A stretch of 64,000 bases of DNA from JTS-RE37 sp041744575. Lineage in GTDB: Bacteria; Bacteroidota; Bacteroidia; Flavobacteriales; Flavobacteriaceae. Within the stretch, counting starts at the first letter, position 1; each line of letters starts with the position of its first letter. The position numbers and the translations under genes were made by a program. The stretch spans positions 112,368 through 176,367 of the forward strand of contig JBGTKP010000051.1 in NCBI GenBank assembly GCA_041744575.1. The letters are read 5' to 3'. Below the pieces are notes generated by a model. That model was not told where the DNA came from. It saw nothing but the letters and a program-made list of their open reading frames with translations, and did not search any database. This document shows, piece by piece, positions 33,394-42,759 of this stretch.

Positions 33394-34248
33394 ATGATAA
33401 AAGTATCGATTGCCGGGGTCCCCGAACATTTTAACCTGCCTTGGCACATGGCCATTGACGATGGAGCCTTTGAGGCTCGGGGAATTGATCTGCAATGGAC
33501 GGATATTCCGGAAGGAACAGGGAAAATGAGCCAATGGCTCAGGGAGGGTAAAACAGATCTGGCCATTGTACTGACTGAGGGTATCATCAAAAGTATCGCT
33601 GACGGCAACAGGGCCGTCATTGCACAGGAATATGTGGCTTCTCCCCTTCTTTGGGGGATCCATGTGCATACCGATAGCGTGTTTACTGAAATTTCACAAC
33701 TTGAACAAGCTGTCGCAGGTATCAGCAGGGAAGGAAGCGGAAGTCAGCTAATGGCCTGGATACACGCTCTGCAGCAAGGCTGGGATCCGGCCGGCATTCG
33801 GTTTGAAATCGTCCATACGCTGGAAGGTGCAATAAAGACATTGACCCAGGGAAATGCAGATTACTTTATGTGGGAATATTTTACCACCAAACCCTTGGTA
33901 GACCAGGGTTTGTTCAGGTATCTGGGAAATTGTCCTACCCCCTGGCCATGTTTTGTCATTGCTGTTTCCGAGTCTTTCTACAGCGAAAACAGAGGAGTAC
34001 TCCGTCATATCATGGAAGTGATTAACAGTTATACAGAAGAATTCAGGGACATTCCCAGCATAGACAGGACCCTGGCCAACCGTTACGGTCAAAAACTGGA
34101 AGATGTGCGTCACTGGCTTTCCCGGACCAGATGGAGTCAATCGGAACTTGAATCACATGTTGTTGATTCTGTTCAGAATACCCTGCTCGATTTAAACTTA
34201 ATTCAAAATAGAAGTGCGCCGGGTGACTACCTTTTGAAACCACTTTAA
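33394..34248 (+). CDS. Cytosolic substrate-binding-protein-like protein (NMT1/THI5-like)
   Basis: The ATG at 33394 is chosen over a TTG nine bases before. 284 residues resembling ABC solute-binding proteins of the NMT1/THI5 kind (GVPEHFNLPWHMAIDDGAFEARGIDL, GKTDLAIVLTEGIIKSIADG, NADYFMWEYFTTKPLVD). There is no signal peptide or lipobox, and no permease or ATPase lies nearby, so it is not a conventional transport component. It may be a ligand-binding regulator or an enzyme of the THI5 type. The preceding gene ends 106 bases before. Confidence 0.72.
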   Translation: MIKVSIAGVPEHFNLPWHMAIDDGAFEARGIDLQWTDIPEGTGKMSQWLREGKTDLAIVLTEGIIKSIADGNRAVIAQEYVASPLLWGIHVHTDSVFTEISQLEQAVAGISREGSGSQLMAWIHALQQGWDPAGIRFEIVHTLEGAIKTLTQGNADYFMWEYFTTKPLVDQGLFRYLGNCPTPWPCFVIAVSESFYSENRGVLRHIMEVINSYTEEFRDIPSIDRTLANRYGQKLEDVRHWLSRTRWSQSELESHVVDSVQNTLLDLNLIQNRSAPGDYLLKPL

Positions 34249-34268
34249 ATGCCGGGATGCACCGCATC

Positions 34269-34934
34269 CTACCATCGTACTGGGGTATCCCCTTTGTTCT
34301 GCAGCAATTTATTGGCCGAGCTGAAATGATGGTTTCCAAACCATAGCCCACGGTTGGCACTAAGTGGCGAGGGATGTCCGCTGGAGAGAATATGGTGTTT
34401 TTGCTTGTCGATGAGCAAGGATTTCTTTTTTGCAAAAGCACCCCACAACAGGAAGATCACTTTTTCCTTTTCATTGGAGATGGTCGAGATTACTGCATCC
34501 GTAAATAATTCCCAGCCCTTATTCTGATGACTGCCTGCCTGTCCCTGCCGGACAGTAAGGGTGGCATTGAGAAGGAATACCCCCTGTTTTGCCCATCTTT
34601 GTAGATCTCCATTCAGCGGATAGGGAACCCCAAGATCCTGTTCCACTTCTCTGAGTATATTGACCAGCGACGGCGGATGTGGAATACCATCATTTACAGA
34701 GAAACAAAGACCATTTGCCTGTTTAGGGCCATGATAAGGATCCTGTCCAAGGATGACTATACGGACCTCATCCAGAGGGCAACTGTCAAAAGCAGCAAAG
34801 ATGTCTCTTCCTGCCGGGTAACAGCTATAGTTGGTGTATTCCTCTTTTACAAACCGGACGAGGGATTTAAAATAATTTTTACCGAACTCAGGTTGTAGTG
34901 CCTCTTTCCAGCTGGGGTGTAATTGGACATTCAT
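34269..34934 (-). CDS. ung: Uracil-DNA glycosylase, family 1
   Basis: The ATG at 34934 (MNVQLHPSWKEAL) is preferred to an upstream in-frame one. 221 residues with the UDG motifs: water-activating GQDPYHGPKQANGLCFSV near 60-77, LLNATLTVRQ, and GHPSPLSANRGLWFGNHHFS at the C-terminus. It removes uracil from DNA as the first step of base-excision repair. It is convergent with the binding-protein gene. Confidence 0.97.
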   Translation of the reverse strand: MNVQLHPSWKEALQPEFGKNYFKSLVRFVKEEYTNYSCYPAGRDIFAAFDSCPLDEVRIVILGQDPYHGPKQANGLCFSVNDGIPHPPSLVNILREVEQDLGVPYPLNGDLQRWAKQGVFLLNATLTVRQGQAGSHQNKGWELFTDAVISTISNEKEKVIFLLWGAFAKKKSLLIDKQKHHILSSGHPSPLSANRGLWFGNHHFSSANKLLQNKGDTPVRW

Positions 34935-34997
34935 AAGGACTGCGCTTGCAGCTAAAGTAACGCATTGCGTACCCGGAAACAACTGTTCTTTCCCTCC

Positions 34998-36062
34998 CTA
35001 GAATTCGATGGTGCCGAGGCTCAGTTGTGCTTTTACAATTTCGAACTTTTCTTTCCGCTGCCCTATTAGCGCCATATATTCAAAGGATTTTTTATTCCTG
35101 AAGTGTCCGTACGCCGCGGTGGCCCATTCAAGTGCACTGGTGAGGTCACCCTTATATTCATGATACACCGCCAGATTATGGCAAAACCTTCCCTTATTGA
35201 CATTTCCTGGTAAGCGTAAACCTTCTTCCCATATCGCTGATGCCCCTTCCCAGTTCCCGGCCTCAATCAACGCCCCTGCTTTATTTAACAGCCCGGAGCC
35301 CTTCTGAAAGTATTTCCTTTCCGCCTTTTGAGCCAAAGGCTGCAGTCGACGGGCAAAATCGCTTCCCGATTGCCTGCTCATGGAAAGGATACTGTCTTTC
35401 CGGTTTTTAATCGCCTCTATTGCCAATGGTATATCTACACCCTGGCCGGAAGTTGTCAACCGATCTTCATACACCATTGCATCAATGATCACTTTTCTGA
35501 AAGGATCATAAATATACCATCCCTGTGCCAAGACCGTGTTCAATGTAATTGTCCGCGCCGGAACTTCATTTTTTACGCGCATCAAATCGGCCTGCAACAT
35601 AGTGCTACTGCTCGTTTTCACTTGCGTATCTGTATCAAAGAATACCAATGAAAATAGGACATCCACCCTATTCTCCCGGCATATTTTTTTCAGGCGTTCC
35701 CACGAGATGCTTCCCGCCAAACCATCAACCCGGAGGTTGACACCCAGCTCAGGTTGGATGAGAAATACGGTATCAAACCGGGCATCTTGCTCCAGTGCAT
35801 TCAGCAGTGAACGCACTGCCGCCTGCCTCCCCCTAAACGCAACGGATAGGTCCTGTTTTTCGACAATCCCAGCAATCCCGGGGCGAAGGGCCAACTCATT
35901 TTCTTCCCGGCTTTCATTGATGATCCCAACATTCTTGATCCTTTTGTGAATATATACCGGTGCCGGTTCCAGGGTATATAAGGTTATTGTATCGCCTGTG
36001 GCGCAGCCGGCACAAAAGACCAACAGCAAGAGTTGAATAGCCAGTATTTTGGAAAGCTTCAT
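34998..36062 (-). CDS. DUF6340-like lipoprotein
   Basis: The ATG at 36062 (MKLSKILAIQL) gives 354 residues with a lipoprotein signal (LLLLVFCAGC). The body starts with TITLYTLEPAPVYIHKRIKNVGIIN, which resembles the DUF6340 family. The last ~120 residues contain TPR-like helices (AGALIEAGNWEGASAIWEEGL, FCHNLAVYHEYKGDLTSALEWA). Function unknown. Its start is 153 bases from the divergent MutS2 gene. Confidence 0.75.
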   Translation of the reverse strand: MKLSKILAIQLLLLVFCAGCATGDTITLYTLEPAPVYIHKRIKNVGIINESREENELALRPGIAGIVEKQDLSVAFRGRQAAVRSLLNALEQDARFDTVFLIQPELGVNLRVDGLAGSISWERLKKICRENRVDVLFSLVFFDTDTQVKTSSSTMLQADLMRVKNEVPARTITLNTVLAQGWYIYDPFRKVIIDAMVYEDRLTTSGQGVDIPLAIEAIKNRKDSILSMSRQSGSDFARRLQPLAQKAERKYFQKGSGLLNKAGALIEAGNWEGASAIWEEGLRLPGNVNKGRFCHNLAVYHEYKGDLTSALEWATAAYGHFRNKKSFEYMALIGQRKEKFEIVKAQLSLGTIEF

Positions 36063-36187
36063 CAGGTAGTGTTTTAGGAAGGTCATGCTCCGCTGTAATA
36101 TCGCAACCCTACAACAGTTTTTAAGGGTGGTTTATTGTATAGCATCACTTCCACGGAAGGCAAATTCCGGAAATGGGCTCGAATTCC

Positions 36188-36195
36188 TACCTTTG
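36188..36195 (+). promoter_or_regulatory. -7 box TACCTTTG for the MutS2-like gene
   Basis: Exact TAnnTTTG match, 20 bases before the ATG at 36216. Confidence 0.72.
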
Positions 36196-36215
36196 CCAAA
36201 TCAGATCACTGAAGC

Positions 36216-38387
36216 ATGGGTTCAATTTCCGTCAAGACTTTGCAGGACCTGGAATATCCCAAGGTGCTTCAACAGGTGTCCGAACATTGCAAAACCGTCC
36301 CCGGCAAGGAAATTGCCCTCGGCCTGTATCCCTATACAGACTGGTTTCTGCTTCGAACCAGTTTGGGGCAAACGATGGAATACCTCCTGTCTATCACCAG
36401 CGATAACCGCTTTCCCACACATGAATTTCAGGATATAAGAGAGGCCCTGAAAATCCTGAAAATTGATAACACCACCCTGCCAACTGATAGTTTTCAAAAA
36501 ATATCCCATATCTGTACTACCCTTAAAAATCAAAAGATATTTTTAAGGAAATTTAAAGCCTATTACCCGCTGCTGACCGAGTTATCTGATACTGTGGATG
36601 AGGACGCCGCCATCCCTCAGCAGATAGATCGGGTTATTGACAGGTTTGGGGATGTCCGTGACGATGCCTCTGTAAAACTCCTGGAAATCCGCCGGAAAAT
36701 ACAACAGGTCAGGGCCAAAAGCAATCAGGGTTTTGTAACTGCAATGGGGACCTATCAGGCTTTGGATTATCTTGATGAAATTCGCGAATCCGTGGTAGAG
36801 AACAGAAGAGTACTGGCCGTAAAGGCCATGTACCGCAAAAAAGTGAAGGGTTCCGTCATGGGCGCATCCCGTACCGGCAGTATAGTATATATGGAACCGG
36901 AGGCTTCTGTGAGGTATGGCCGGGAGCTCCAGCATCTCGAACTGGATGAAAAAGAGGAGATCCGACATATTCTCCATTCACTTACCGCAGGCATCCGTCC
37001 CTATGCGGATTTACTCAGCACTTATCAGGAGTTTCTAACCACAATTGATTTTACCGCTGCCAAAGCCGGCTACGCCGCACAAATGAATGCCGTACTGCCG
37101 GAAATTACTTCAAAGAAAAGATTGTATCTCAGAGATGCCGTTCATCCGCTGTTATATCTGACCAACAGGCATGCCAGGAAAAAGACCTTCCCCCAGACCA
37201 TCGAGCTGCATGAAGGGAGCCGGATCATCGTCATCTCGGGTCCCAATGCCGGGGGAAAGAGTATTACCCTCAAAACCATTGGCCTGCTCCAACTAATGCT
37301 TCAAAGTGGTCTTCTTATCCCCGTTCATGAAAAAAGTTGTTGTTGTTTTTTTGAGCAGGTCCTCAGCGATATCGGCGACAACCAATCCATAGAAAATCAC
37401 CTGAGCACTTATAGCTACCGCTTAAAGAATATGCACCGCTTCCTAAAAAAGTGCAATGAGGATACCTTGTTTCTGATTGACGAATTCGGCACGGGGAGTG
37501 ATCCCGAACTGGGGGGAGCTCTGGCCGAAGCTTTTCTCGAAGTATTTTACCAGTGCGGTGCTTTTGGGGTCATTACCACGCACTATGCCAACCTCAAGGC
37601 GCTTGCAGACGAACTCCCTCATGCCAGCAATGCAAACATGCTTTTCGATCGCGACACCCTCGAACCGGCATTCAAACTGATAATGGGGGAAGCGGGAAGT
37701 TCATTTACTTTTGAGGTAGCCCAGAAAAATGGGATTCCTTATAGCCTGATCAACAAAGCCAAGAAAAAAATATCCCATGGAAAGGTGCGCTTTGATGCCA
37801 CCATTGCCAGACTCCAACAGGAACGGAGTAAGATGACGGCTACAGACACCAGATTGAAAGAAGAGGAAATTAAAGCAAGAGAGGAGGCAAACCGGCTGGA
37901 GGCACTAAATATCAGGGTCAAATCAAAACTCGAAAACTATCAGGAGCTATATGATCACAACCAGCGCATGATCTCTCTGGGCAACAAACTGAACACTGCC
38001 TCAGAAAAATATTTTTATGATAATAAAAAACGCCCGTTGATCGCCGAGTTGTTGCGTCTGGTGGAGCAGGAGAATAGCAAACGCAAAAAACAATCCCCCC
38101 GGGAATCCAGGCAGGCCGTGGAAAAAAAGGCGAAAGTGGCCAGGGAGGTGGAAAAGGAAGTGGGCGCAATCAGGAACAAGAAAAAAGTGAGTGGCCAGGC
38201 TAAGGGGTCTATGAAGAAAGTTGTAGCACGACCAGACTTTAAAGTGGGCGACCGTGTTCGTTTAACCGATGGAAAGGCCGTTGGAAGCATAGACAGTCTT
38301 GAAAAAGACAAGGCGATTGTGAATTATGGCATATTCACAACAAATGTCAGTGTGGAACAGCTCGAACTGGTATCCTCGGCCAGGTAA
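36216..38387 (+). CDS. MutS2-like DNA mismatch/recombination ATPase without Smr domain
   Basis: 723 residues. Core helical/lever region about 1-310; the ABC-type ATPase follows, with Walker A GPNAGGKS at about 342-349, and Walker B LFLIDEFGTGSD at about 417-428. The C-terminal ~200 residues are coiled-coil and highly charged (ARLQQERSKMTATDTRLKEEEI...), ending in a small KOW-like sheet (VGDRVRLTDGKAVGSI). Canonical MutS2 ends in a Smr nuclease domain; none is present, as is usual for the Bacteroidota form. MutS2 acts on recombination intermediates and stalled ribosomes in other bacteria. Confidence 0.92.
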   Translation: MGSISVKTLQDLEYPKVLQQVSEHCKTVPGKEIALGLYPYTDWFLLRTSLGQTMEYLLSITSDNRFPTHEFQDIREALKILKIDNTTLPTDSFQKISHICTTLKNQKIFLRKFKAYYPLLTELSDTVDEDAAIPQQIDRVIDRFGDVRDDASVKLLEIRRKIQQVRAKSNQGFVTAMGTYQALDYLDEIRESVVENRRVLAVKAMYRKKVKGSVMGASRTGSIVYMEPEASVRYGRELQHLELDEKEEIRHILHSLTAGIRPYADLLSTYQEFLTTIDFTAAKAGYAAQMNAVLPEITSKKRLYLRDAVHPLLYLTNRHARKKTFPQTIELHEGSRIIVISGPNAGGKSITLKTIGLLQLMLQSGLLIPVHEKSCCCFFEQVLSDIGDNQSIENHLSTYSYRLKNMHRFLKKCNEDTLFLIDEFGTGSDPELGGALAEAFLEVFYQCGAFGVITTHYANLKALADELPHASNANMLFDRDTLEPAFKLIMGEAGSSFTFEVAQKNGIPYSLINKAKKKISHGKVRFDATIARLQQERSKMTATDTRLKEEEIKAREEANRLEALNIRVKSKLENYQELYDHNQRMISLGNKLNTASEKYFYDNKKRPLIAELLRLVEQENSKRKKQSPRESRQAVEKKAKVAREVEKEVGAIRNKKKVSGQAKGSMKKVVARPDFKVGDRVRLTDGKAVGSIDSLEKDKAIVNYGIFTTNVSVEQLELVSSAR

Positions 38388-38425
38388 AAACTCTTTGTGT
38401 AACCGCTTATCTGTATTGGGGATCG

Positions 38426-38433
38426 TATCTTTG
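38426..38433 (+). promoter_or_regulatory. -7 box TATCTTTG for the DCC gene
   Basis: Exact TAnnTTTG match, 46 bases before the ATG at 38480. Confidence 0.65.
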
Positions 38434-38479
38434 CAATGCAGGCGGCACGGACCAGGTTCCTAAATGGCCTCCCCTTTTT

Positions 38480-38893
38480 ATGGAACTACCTTTGAATAAA
38501 AAAATCATCCTCTTTGACGGGGTTTGCAATTTGTGCAACCGGGCCATCCAATTTGTGATTAAAAACGACCGCAAGGACCAGTTCCGTTTCGCATCCCTGC
38601 AGAGTGCAATCGGGAATGCTCTTGTCAGTGCCCGGCGTATTGACACCTCCAGGGTAGATTCAATGATCCTAATTGAACCTCAGGTAGCTTATTATACGAA
38701 GTCTACTGCGGCCATAGAAATCGGGAAATCCTTTGGCGGGGGATGGAAGCTCCTGGCGCTTCTCGAATGGATTCCCCCGGTTATCCGTGATGGCATCTAT
38801 GATCTGGTGGCAAAACGACGGTACCGTTGGTTTGGTAAGAGGGAAGAATGTATGATCCCTACCCCGGAATTAAAAGAAAAGTTCCTTAATTAA
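38480..38893 (+). CDS. Thiol-disulfide oxidoreductase, DCC family
   Basis: 137 residues; the DCC-family signature is ILFDGVCNLCNRAIQFVIKND with the CxxC active site at the N-terminus (FDGVCNLC). The rest (WIPPVIRDGIYDLVAKRRYRWFGKREECM) is the family's C-terminal part. Proposed redox role in the cytosol; substrate unknown. It is convergent with the ATP-grasp operon, whose last gene ends 50 bases away. Confidence 0.92.
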   Translation: MELPLNKKIILFDGVCNLCNRAIQFVIKNDRKDQFRFASLQSAIGNALVSARRIDTSRVDSMILIEPQVAYYTKSTAAIEIGKSFGGGWKLLALLEWIPPVIRDGIYDLVAKRRYRWFGKREECMIPTPELKEKFLN

Positions 38894-38943
38894 TTGACGT
38901 TTCGCGCAGCAATCCTGCTTTGCTTCTTCGGAGGTCAATGAAT

Positions 38944-39984
38944 TTATAGAGTAGCCAGTCGGCTATTGAAAAGATAGTCGGAATACAGGTTGTTGTAATG
39001 GACCTTTTTTTCAATGGATTTAATGACTTCAGCGGAAAAATCGACCTCATACATTTTGGCCATGACATTTAAGCCTCCCGGGCTGAAAACATTGATCTCC
39101 ATTAATTTATCACCTACAATGTCAATCCCGACGAGAAACATTCCGTCCTGAACCAATTTAGGACGAACGATTTCGGCAAGTTCGAGGATCTTGTCCGTCA
39201 CCTTCACTTTTTGAGGTTTTCCCCCGGCATGGATATTACTGCGGATATCCCCGGAGGCGTTCACCCTCTGCATTATGGCATAATGGCCATCGGCCTGCAA
39301 GGGTTCGCCGTTCATAAGAAAAAGGCGGGTATCTCCGTTTTTAGCCTCTGCAAGATATTCCTGGGCAATCACAAAGCCATCCCTGTTAATGGCATCAATG
39401 GTCTGCGAAAGGTTGTGCTCATTCTTTTTATCCATCATAAAGACATTGGTCCCCCCGGAGCCCTGAAGGGGTTTGAGGATCATTTTTTGTTTCTGCTCCT
39501 TGAAGAATTCCCTGATCTCTTCATGATCCCTGGTAATGATGGTTGCCGGGCGCAATATTTCGGGAAAGTGCTGGAAGTACATTTTATTTACTGCCCCGGC
39601 AAGGCTGCTTGGATGGTTGAGAACGAGCACGCCATCCCTCATCGCTATTTCCCCGAAAATAAAAGCGGCATTCTGAGCCCAATCCCTTTCGTTGATCTCA
39701 TCAGACGGATTATTCCTTAAAAAGAGAACATCTAAATCCTGGGATGTGATCTTGGTAAATTTTTCCTTTTGAACGGCCTTAAAATAGGTTTCCGGACTGT
39801 TAAAATTTTTTCCTGATATGGATTTGCAACGGGCAGACAAATGCCCATCCGATGCATAAGCCAGTTCTCCGATCCCTATAAAGAAAACCTCGTGATCCCT
39901 TTTATAGGCGGCATAACCGAGGGATGGTGTTGTATAGTTGGGTTTTTCGGTAGCGTGATCGTTAATTATAAATGCAATTTTCAT
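38944..39984 (-). CDS. GshB-like ATP-grasp ligase (second of the operon)
   Basis: The ATG at 39984 (MKIAFIINDHATEK) matches the family start better than one 21 bases upstream. 346 residues with glutathione-synthetase-type ATP-grasp motifs: Lys171 and PLQGSGGTN, GDTRLF at 217-222, GIDIVG at 286-291 and EINVFSPGG at 296-304. It would form an amide bond by an acyl-phosphate. It is paralogous to the first ligase of the operon (42752-43783). Its gene is last and separated by 127 bases from the DUF1704 gene, so it may have a leader region of its own. No glutamate-cysteine ligase is nearby, so true glutathione synthesis is not implied. Confidence 0.9.
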   Translation of the reverse strand: MKIAFIINDHATEKPNYTTPSLGYAAYKRDHEVFFIGIGELAYASDGHLSARCKSISGKNFNSPETYFKAVQKEKFTKITSQDLDVLFLRNNPSDEINERDWAQNAAFIFGEIAMRDGVLVLNHPSSLAGAVNKMYFQHFPEILRPATIITRDHEEIREFFKEQKQKMILKPLQGSGGTNVFMMDKKNEHNLSQTIDAINRDGFVIAQEYLAEAKNGDTRLFLMNGEPLQADGHYAIMQRVNASGDIRSNIHAGGKPQKVKVTDKILELAEIVRPKLVQDGMFLVGIDIVGDKLMEINVFSPGGLNVMAKMYEVDFSAEVIKSIEKKVHYNNLYSDYLFNSRLATL

Positions 39985-40111
39985 GGAGGCACGATTTTCG
40001 GACATTTATAGGACGGATATACACCATACCCGAACCCCATTCAAAAGGGTAAATTAAGCATTAAAATGATTGATCATCCGGTCATTTTTGACTCAAATGC
40101 CGTCGGGTGTG

Positions 40112-41935
40112 CTAGTCAAGTAAATGGGTAACTTCCAGACCATCAACAATCCGCCGCAGTCTCGCTTTCACTTCTGGCCTTTCAAGATATTGTGGTAATC
40201 TGGGCGGGCTGAGGACCTTCCGATGTAACAATTCCTCTATAAGAGAAATATGGTTGACATTGAATTTACCTGTATATAATATATCCAGATCCCCTCCTTT
40301 CCTTAGATAATTCATGACGTGGATCAGGCCTGCCAGGTACACCGCATCTTTTGTGAGCCCCCCGCCCCTGTAGATTCGCATGGTGATATAGTAAGCCCTG
40401 TATGGCACAAAATGATGTACCTCCCTGAGAAGGTGAAAAGTCTCAAGAAAGCTGGCACCCATTACCATAGATTCAGCTGCGATCACCCGGGCCGCGAGAA
40501 GCCGGAGGCGATTAACAGTCAATCCCCCCACGAGGTACTCGGACAGCACAGCCAGCCCTTCCTGAAGCTGATCATAGCCCGCAAATCCTGCATACATCTG
40601 CTTTAATGGCTGATTCCTGCCATTACAGTAAGTCAGAATGTGCGTACTTATCTCGTGCTGCATAAGGGCGTCGCACCTGGATTGGTCCATGGATAACTGA
40701 TCGCTGATGAGCAATCTGGTCTTGGACACCATGATCCCAACCACATCTTCGCGTATTTCCAGCGAAAGTTTCAGTTTTGGAAATTGTTTCTGATAATAGT
40801 TGATCAGTTGCTGTGCACGTTCGGCAAACTCATAGCAATTATATCGGGGCACATTTCCGGGTGGCACCCCGTTCGGGTATTTACTGAGAATGGCATTTGC
40901 GGCATCCAGGGTTTCCTTAGAAATTTTTCCATAAATACTTTCCCCGATAAATCTGAAATTATCAGTACCGCGTTCTTCGAGCATGGTAAGTTGTTTCTCA
41001 ATTTCCCGCCGTTTATCCCTGAAAATGAATGACAGGGTGGGATCCTCCACCTGATCAATGGGAATATCAAACAATTTGCGCTTTTTAATTTCAGGATCAA
41101 TGGTAATCAAACGGTACTTAAATGCCGGGGGCTGTGTAAAATGGTTTTCCTGGAATTTCTTCCATTCGGAGTTGCTGTTCACAGGGGTGGTTCTCAAAAG
41201 AAAGGACATCCCCTCTGAGATCCTGGCCAGCTCCCTGTCTGCCATAAGCGTTATCTTGTCCAGGTACGTTTTCCCCAGCATTAAGTAATGGTGGAATGGG
41301 TTTGCAGTCTGTACCCGGATAAACTCGTAAGCTGCCCTTTTTATGATTTCGGAAAACCGGGAGTAAAATTTCCGGTAGAACAGGGAGTAAATTTCAGATT
41401 CATCCGGCTGTTCATAAATTGTGGGTACGCCCACTCCGATGATCAGGCAACCGCTCAGCTTTAATTTCTCGACGGTAAGCAGGGGTTGCAGGTAATCGGG
41501 GTTTCGGACATCCGTCGAAATTACTTTTGCGGACACCTCCGGGTAGATGACCTTTAGATCGGTGAATCCCTGCTTAAGGGAAGCAATCGTGGCGGGCGCT
41601 TTCCCCTTTGGACCAAAGATCCGGAACAAAGCCTTGTGATCTTCACGCACCGGCCACATTTCCAGCAGTAGAAATGCGTTTAATTTGGTGGAGACCGTAT
41701 TGGCAATCTCAACCAGCAGTTCTGAAATTTCCTCTTTACTGTCAACAATGATATAGGAAGCCTGGGTCTTCAGCAAACCGGCAAAATAGCTCTGGTATTT
41801 GGTAAAACGATAGACACAGATATAGGGCATCAACTTGTCCATATGAAGGATACCCTGTTCCCCCAATAATTCAGTGACCGGCTTTTCCTCAGCCAATTGC
41901 CTGCAGACACTTTGTATAAACTGTTTCTCAATCAT
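40112..41935 (-). CDS. DUF1704 (QEGLA) metallopeptidase, MATCAP-like
   Basis: 607 residues of the family often annotated as flavohemoglobin expression-modulating QEGLA motif protein. The active site is visible: His427-Glu428-x3-His432 (HEISTH, an HExxxH motif) followed by Gln458-Glu459-Gly-Leu-Ala. The same layout is found in human MATCAP (KIAA0895L), a carboxypeptidase that removes the C-terminal tyrosine of tubulin. The first ~330 residues have no named domain that I recognise. The start codon overlaps the amidohydrolase stop by 4 bases (ATGA). It probably trims a C-terminal residue added by the ATP-grasp ligases (inference). Confidence 0.88.
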   Translation of the reverse strand: MIEKQFIQSVCRQLAEEKPVTELLGEQGILHMDKLMPYICVYRFTKYQSYFAGLLKTQASYIIVDSKEEISELLVEIANTVSTKLNAFLLLEMWPVREDHKALFRIFGPKGKAPATIASLKQGFTDLKVIYPEVSAKVISTDVRNPDYLQPLLTVEKLKLSGCLIIGVGVPTIYEQPDESEIYSLFYRKFYSRFSEIIKRAAYEFIRVQTANPFHHYLMLGKTYLDKITLMADRELARISEGMSFLLRTTPVNSNSEWKKFQENHFTQPPAFKYRLITIDPEIKKRKLFDIPIDQVEDPTLSFIFRDKRREIEKQLTMLEERGTDNFRFIGESIYGKISKETLDAANAILSKYPNGVPPGNVPRYNCYEFAERAQQLINYYQKQFPKLKLSLEIREDVVGIMVSKTRLLISDQLSMDQSRCDALMQHEISTHILTYCNGRNQPLKQMYAGFAGYDQLQEGLAVLSEYLVGGLTVNRLRLLAARVIAAESMVMGASFLETFHLLREVHHFVPYRAYYITMRIYRGGGLTKDAVYLAGLIHVMNYLRKGGDLDILYTGKFNVNHISLIEELLHRKVLSPPRLPQYLERPEVKARLRRIVDGLEVTHLLD

Positions 41936-42759
41936 ATCCTGGTCTCGCTAAATTCCTCCGCCAGGCGCGGGATAAGATGCCTCAGTTGTGAACTGACTGC
42001 GTGAACTACTTCGGGAAAGATGATCCCGGAAGTCTCGTCACAATAGACTTTCGCAATCTCGGTGGCAAGTACGAGCGTATTGGAGAATTCTTTTGTGAGA
42101 TATTTTAAAAAGTAACCATTCCCCTGAAATGTATCATTTATTGCGGCCGTTTCCGGGATCTTATACGGTAATTTCACAGAACTCAGTTTTTCACGCCATG
42201 ATGTGGCCAAAGAATCAAATCGGCTGTTATCAATATTGGCAGTGCCCAGGTTCCAGGTTGGGATAGCCCGGTCCCAGCGGCCACGGTTATAGCTATGCAT
42301 ATCTATTATGAGCGCTTTGCCGTATTTCTCTTCAATTTTGGCTACCATTGCGTGGGCCACCCGGTAAAATGCCTCGTGTTTATCCAGGCTGCGTTGTCTT
42401 TCGGCGCCTGACAATGGTTGCTTCCAGAGTTTTTTCCCCCAGGCATCTTTATAAATGGCTTCGGAAGTTTCCCTGTTGAGGTCATATTCAAAGCGACTGT
42501 CAAGACCTGAGATGACCATGGGATGTCCGTAAATCATGTCATAGGTGCAGGGATCTTCTTCAAACCAGCGCTCGTATTCGGTGTGATGGCAGTTGTCCCA
42601 TAGGGATTTTCTGAATTGATGCCCGTCGTGAACGGCAGCGCACAGGTAGGGTGCATAACGCTCCACCTTTAACGTGAAAGAATAATCCGGGGATACTGCT
42701 TCAAAAGGTATTTCGCCGGCAATACAATCCAGTATCTCCCGTATACTAAGTTTACGCAT
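41932..42759 (-). CDS. N-formylglutamate amidohydrolase-family enzyme
   Basis: 275 residues. Zinc-binding motifs of the FGase family are visible: AAVHDGHQF (His44-Asp45), the acidic SRFEYDLNRE segment and LIIDMHSYNRGRW (Asp153, His155). Family enzymes hydrolyse N-formyl- or N-acyl-glutamate and related amides. Histidine degradation genes are absent, so the classical Hut role is unlikely here. It overlaps the first ligase gene by 8 bases and the DUF1704 gene by 4 bases, so a shared function is likely. Confidence 0.9.
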   Translation of the reverse strand: MRKLSIREILDCIAGEIPFEAVSPDYSFTLKVERYAPYLCAAVHDGHQFRKSLWDNCHHTEYERWFEEDPCTYDMIYGHPMVISGLDSRFEYDLNRETSEAIYKDAWGKKLWKQPLSGAERQRSLDKHEAFYRVAHAMVAKIEEKYGKALIIDMHSYNRGRWDRAIPTWNLGTANIDNSRFDSLATSWREKLSSVKLPYKIPETAAINDTFQGNGYFLKYLTKEFSNTLVLATEIAKVYCDETSGIIFPEVVHAVSSQLRHLIPRLAEEFSETRI

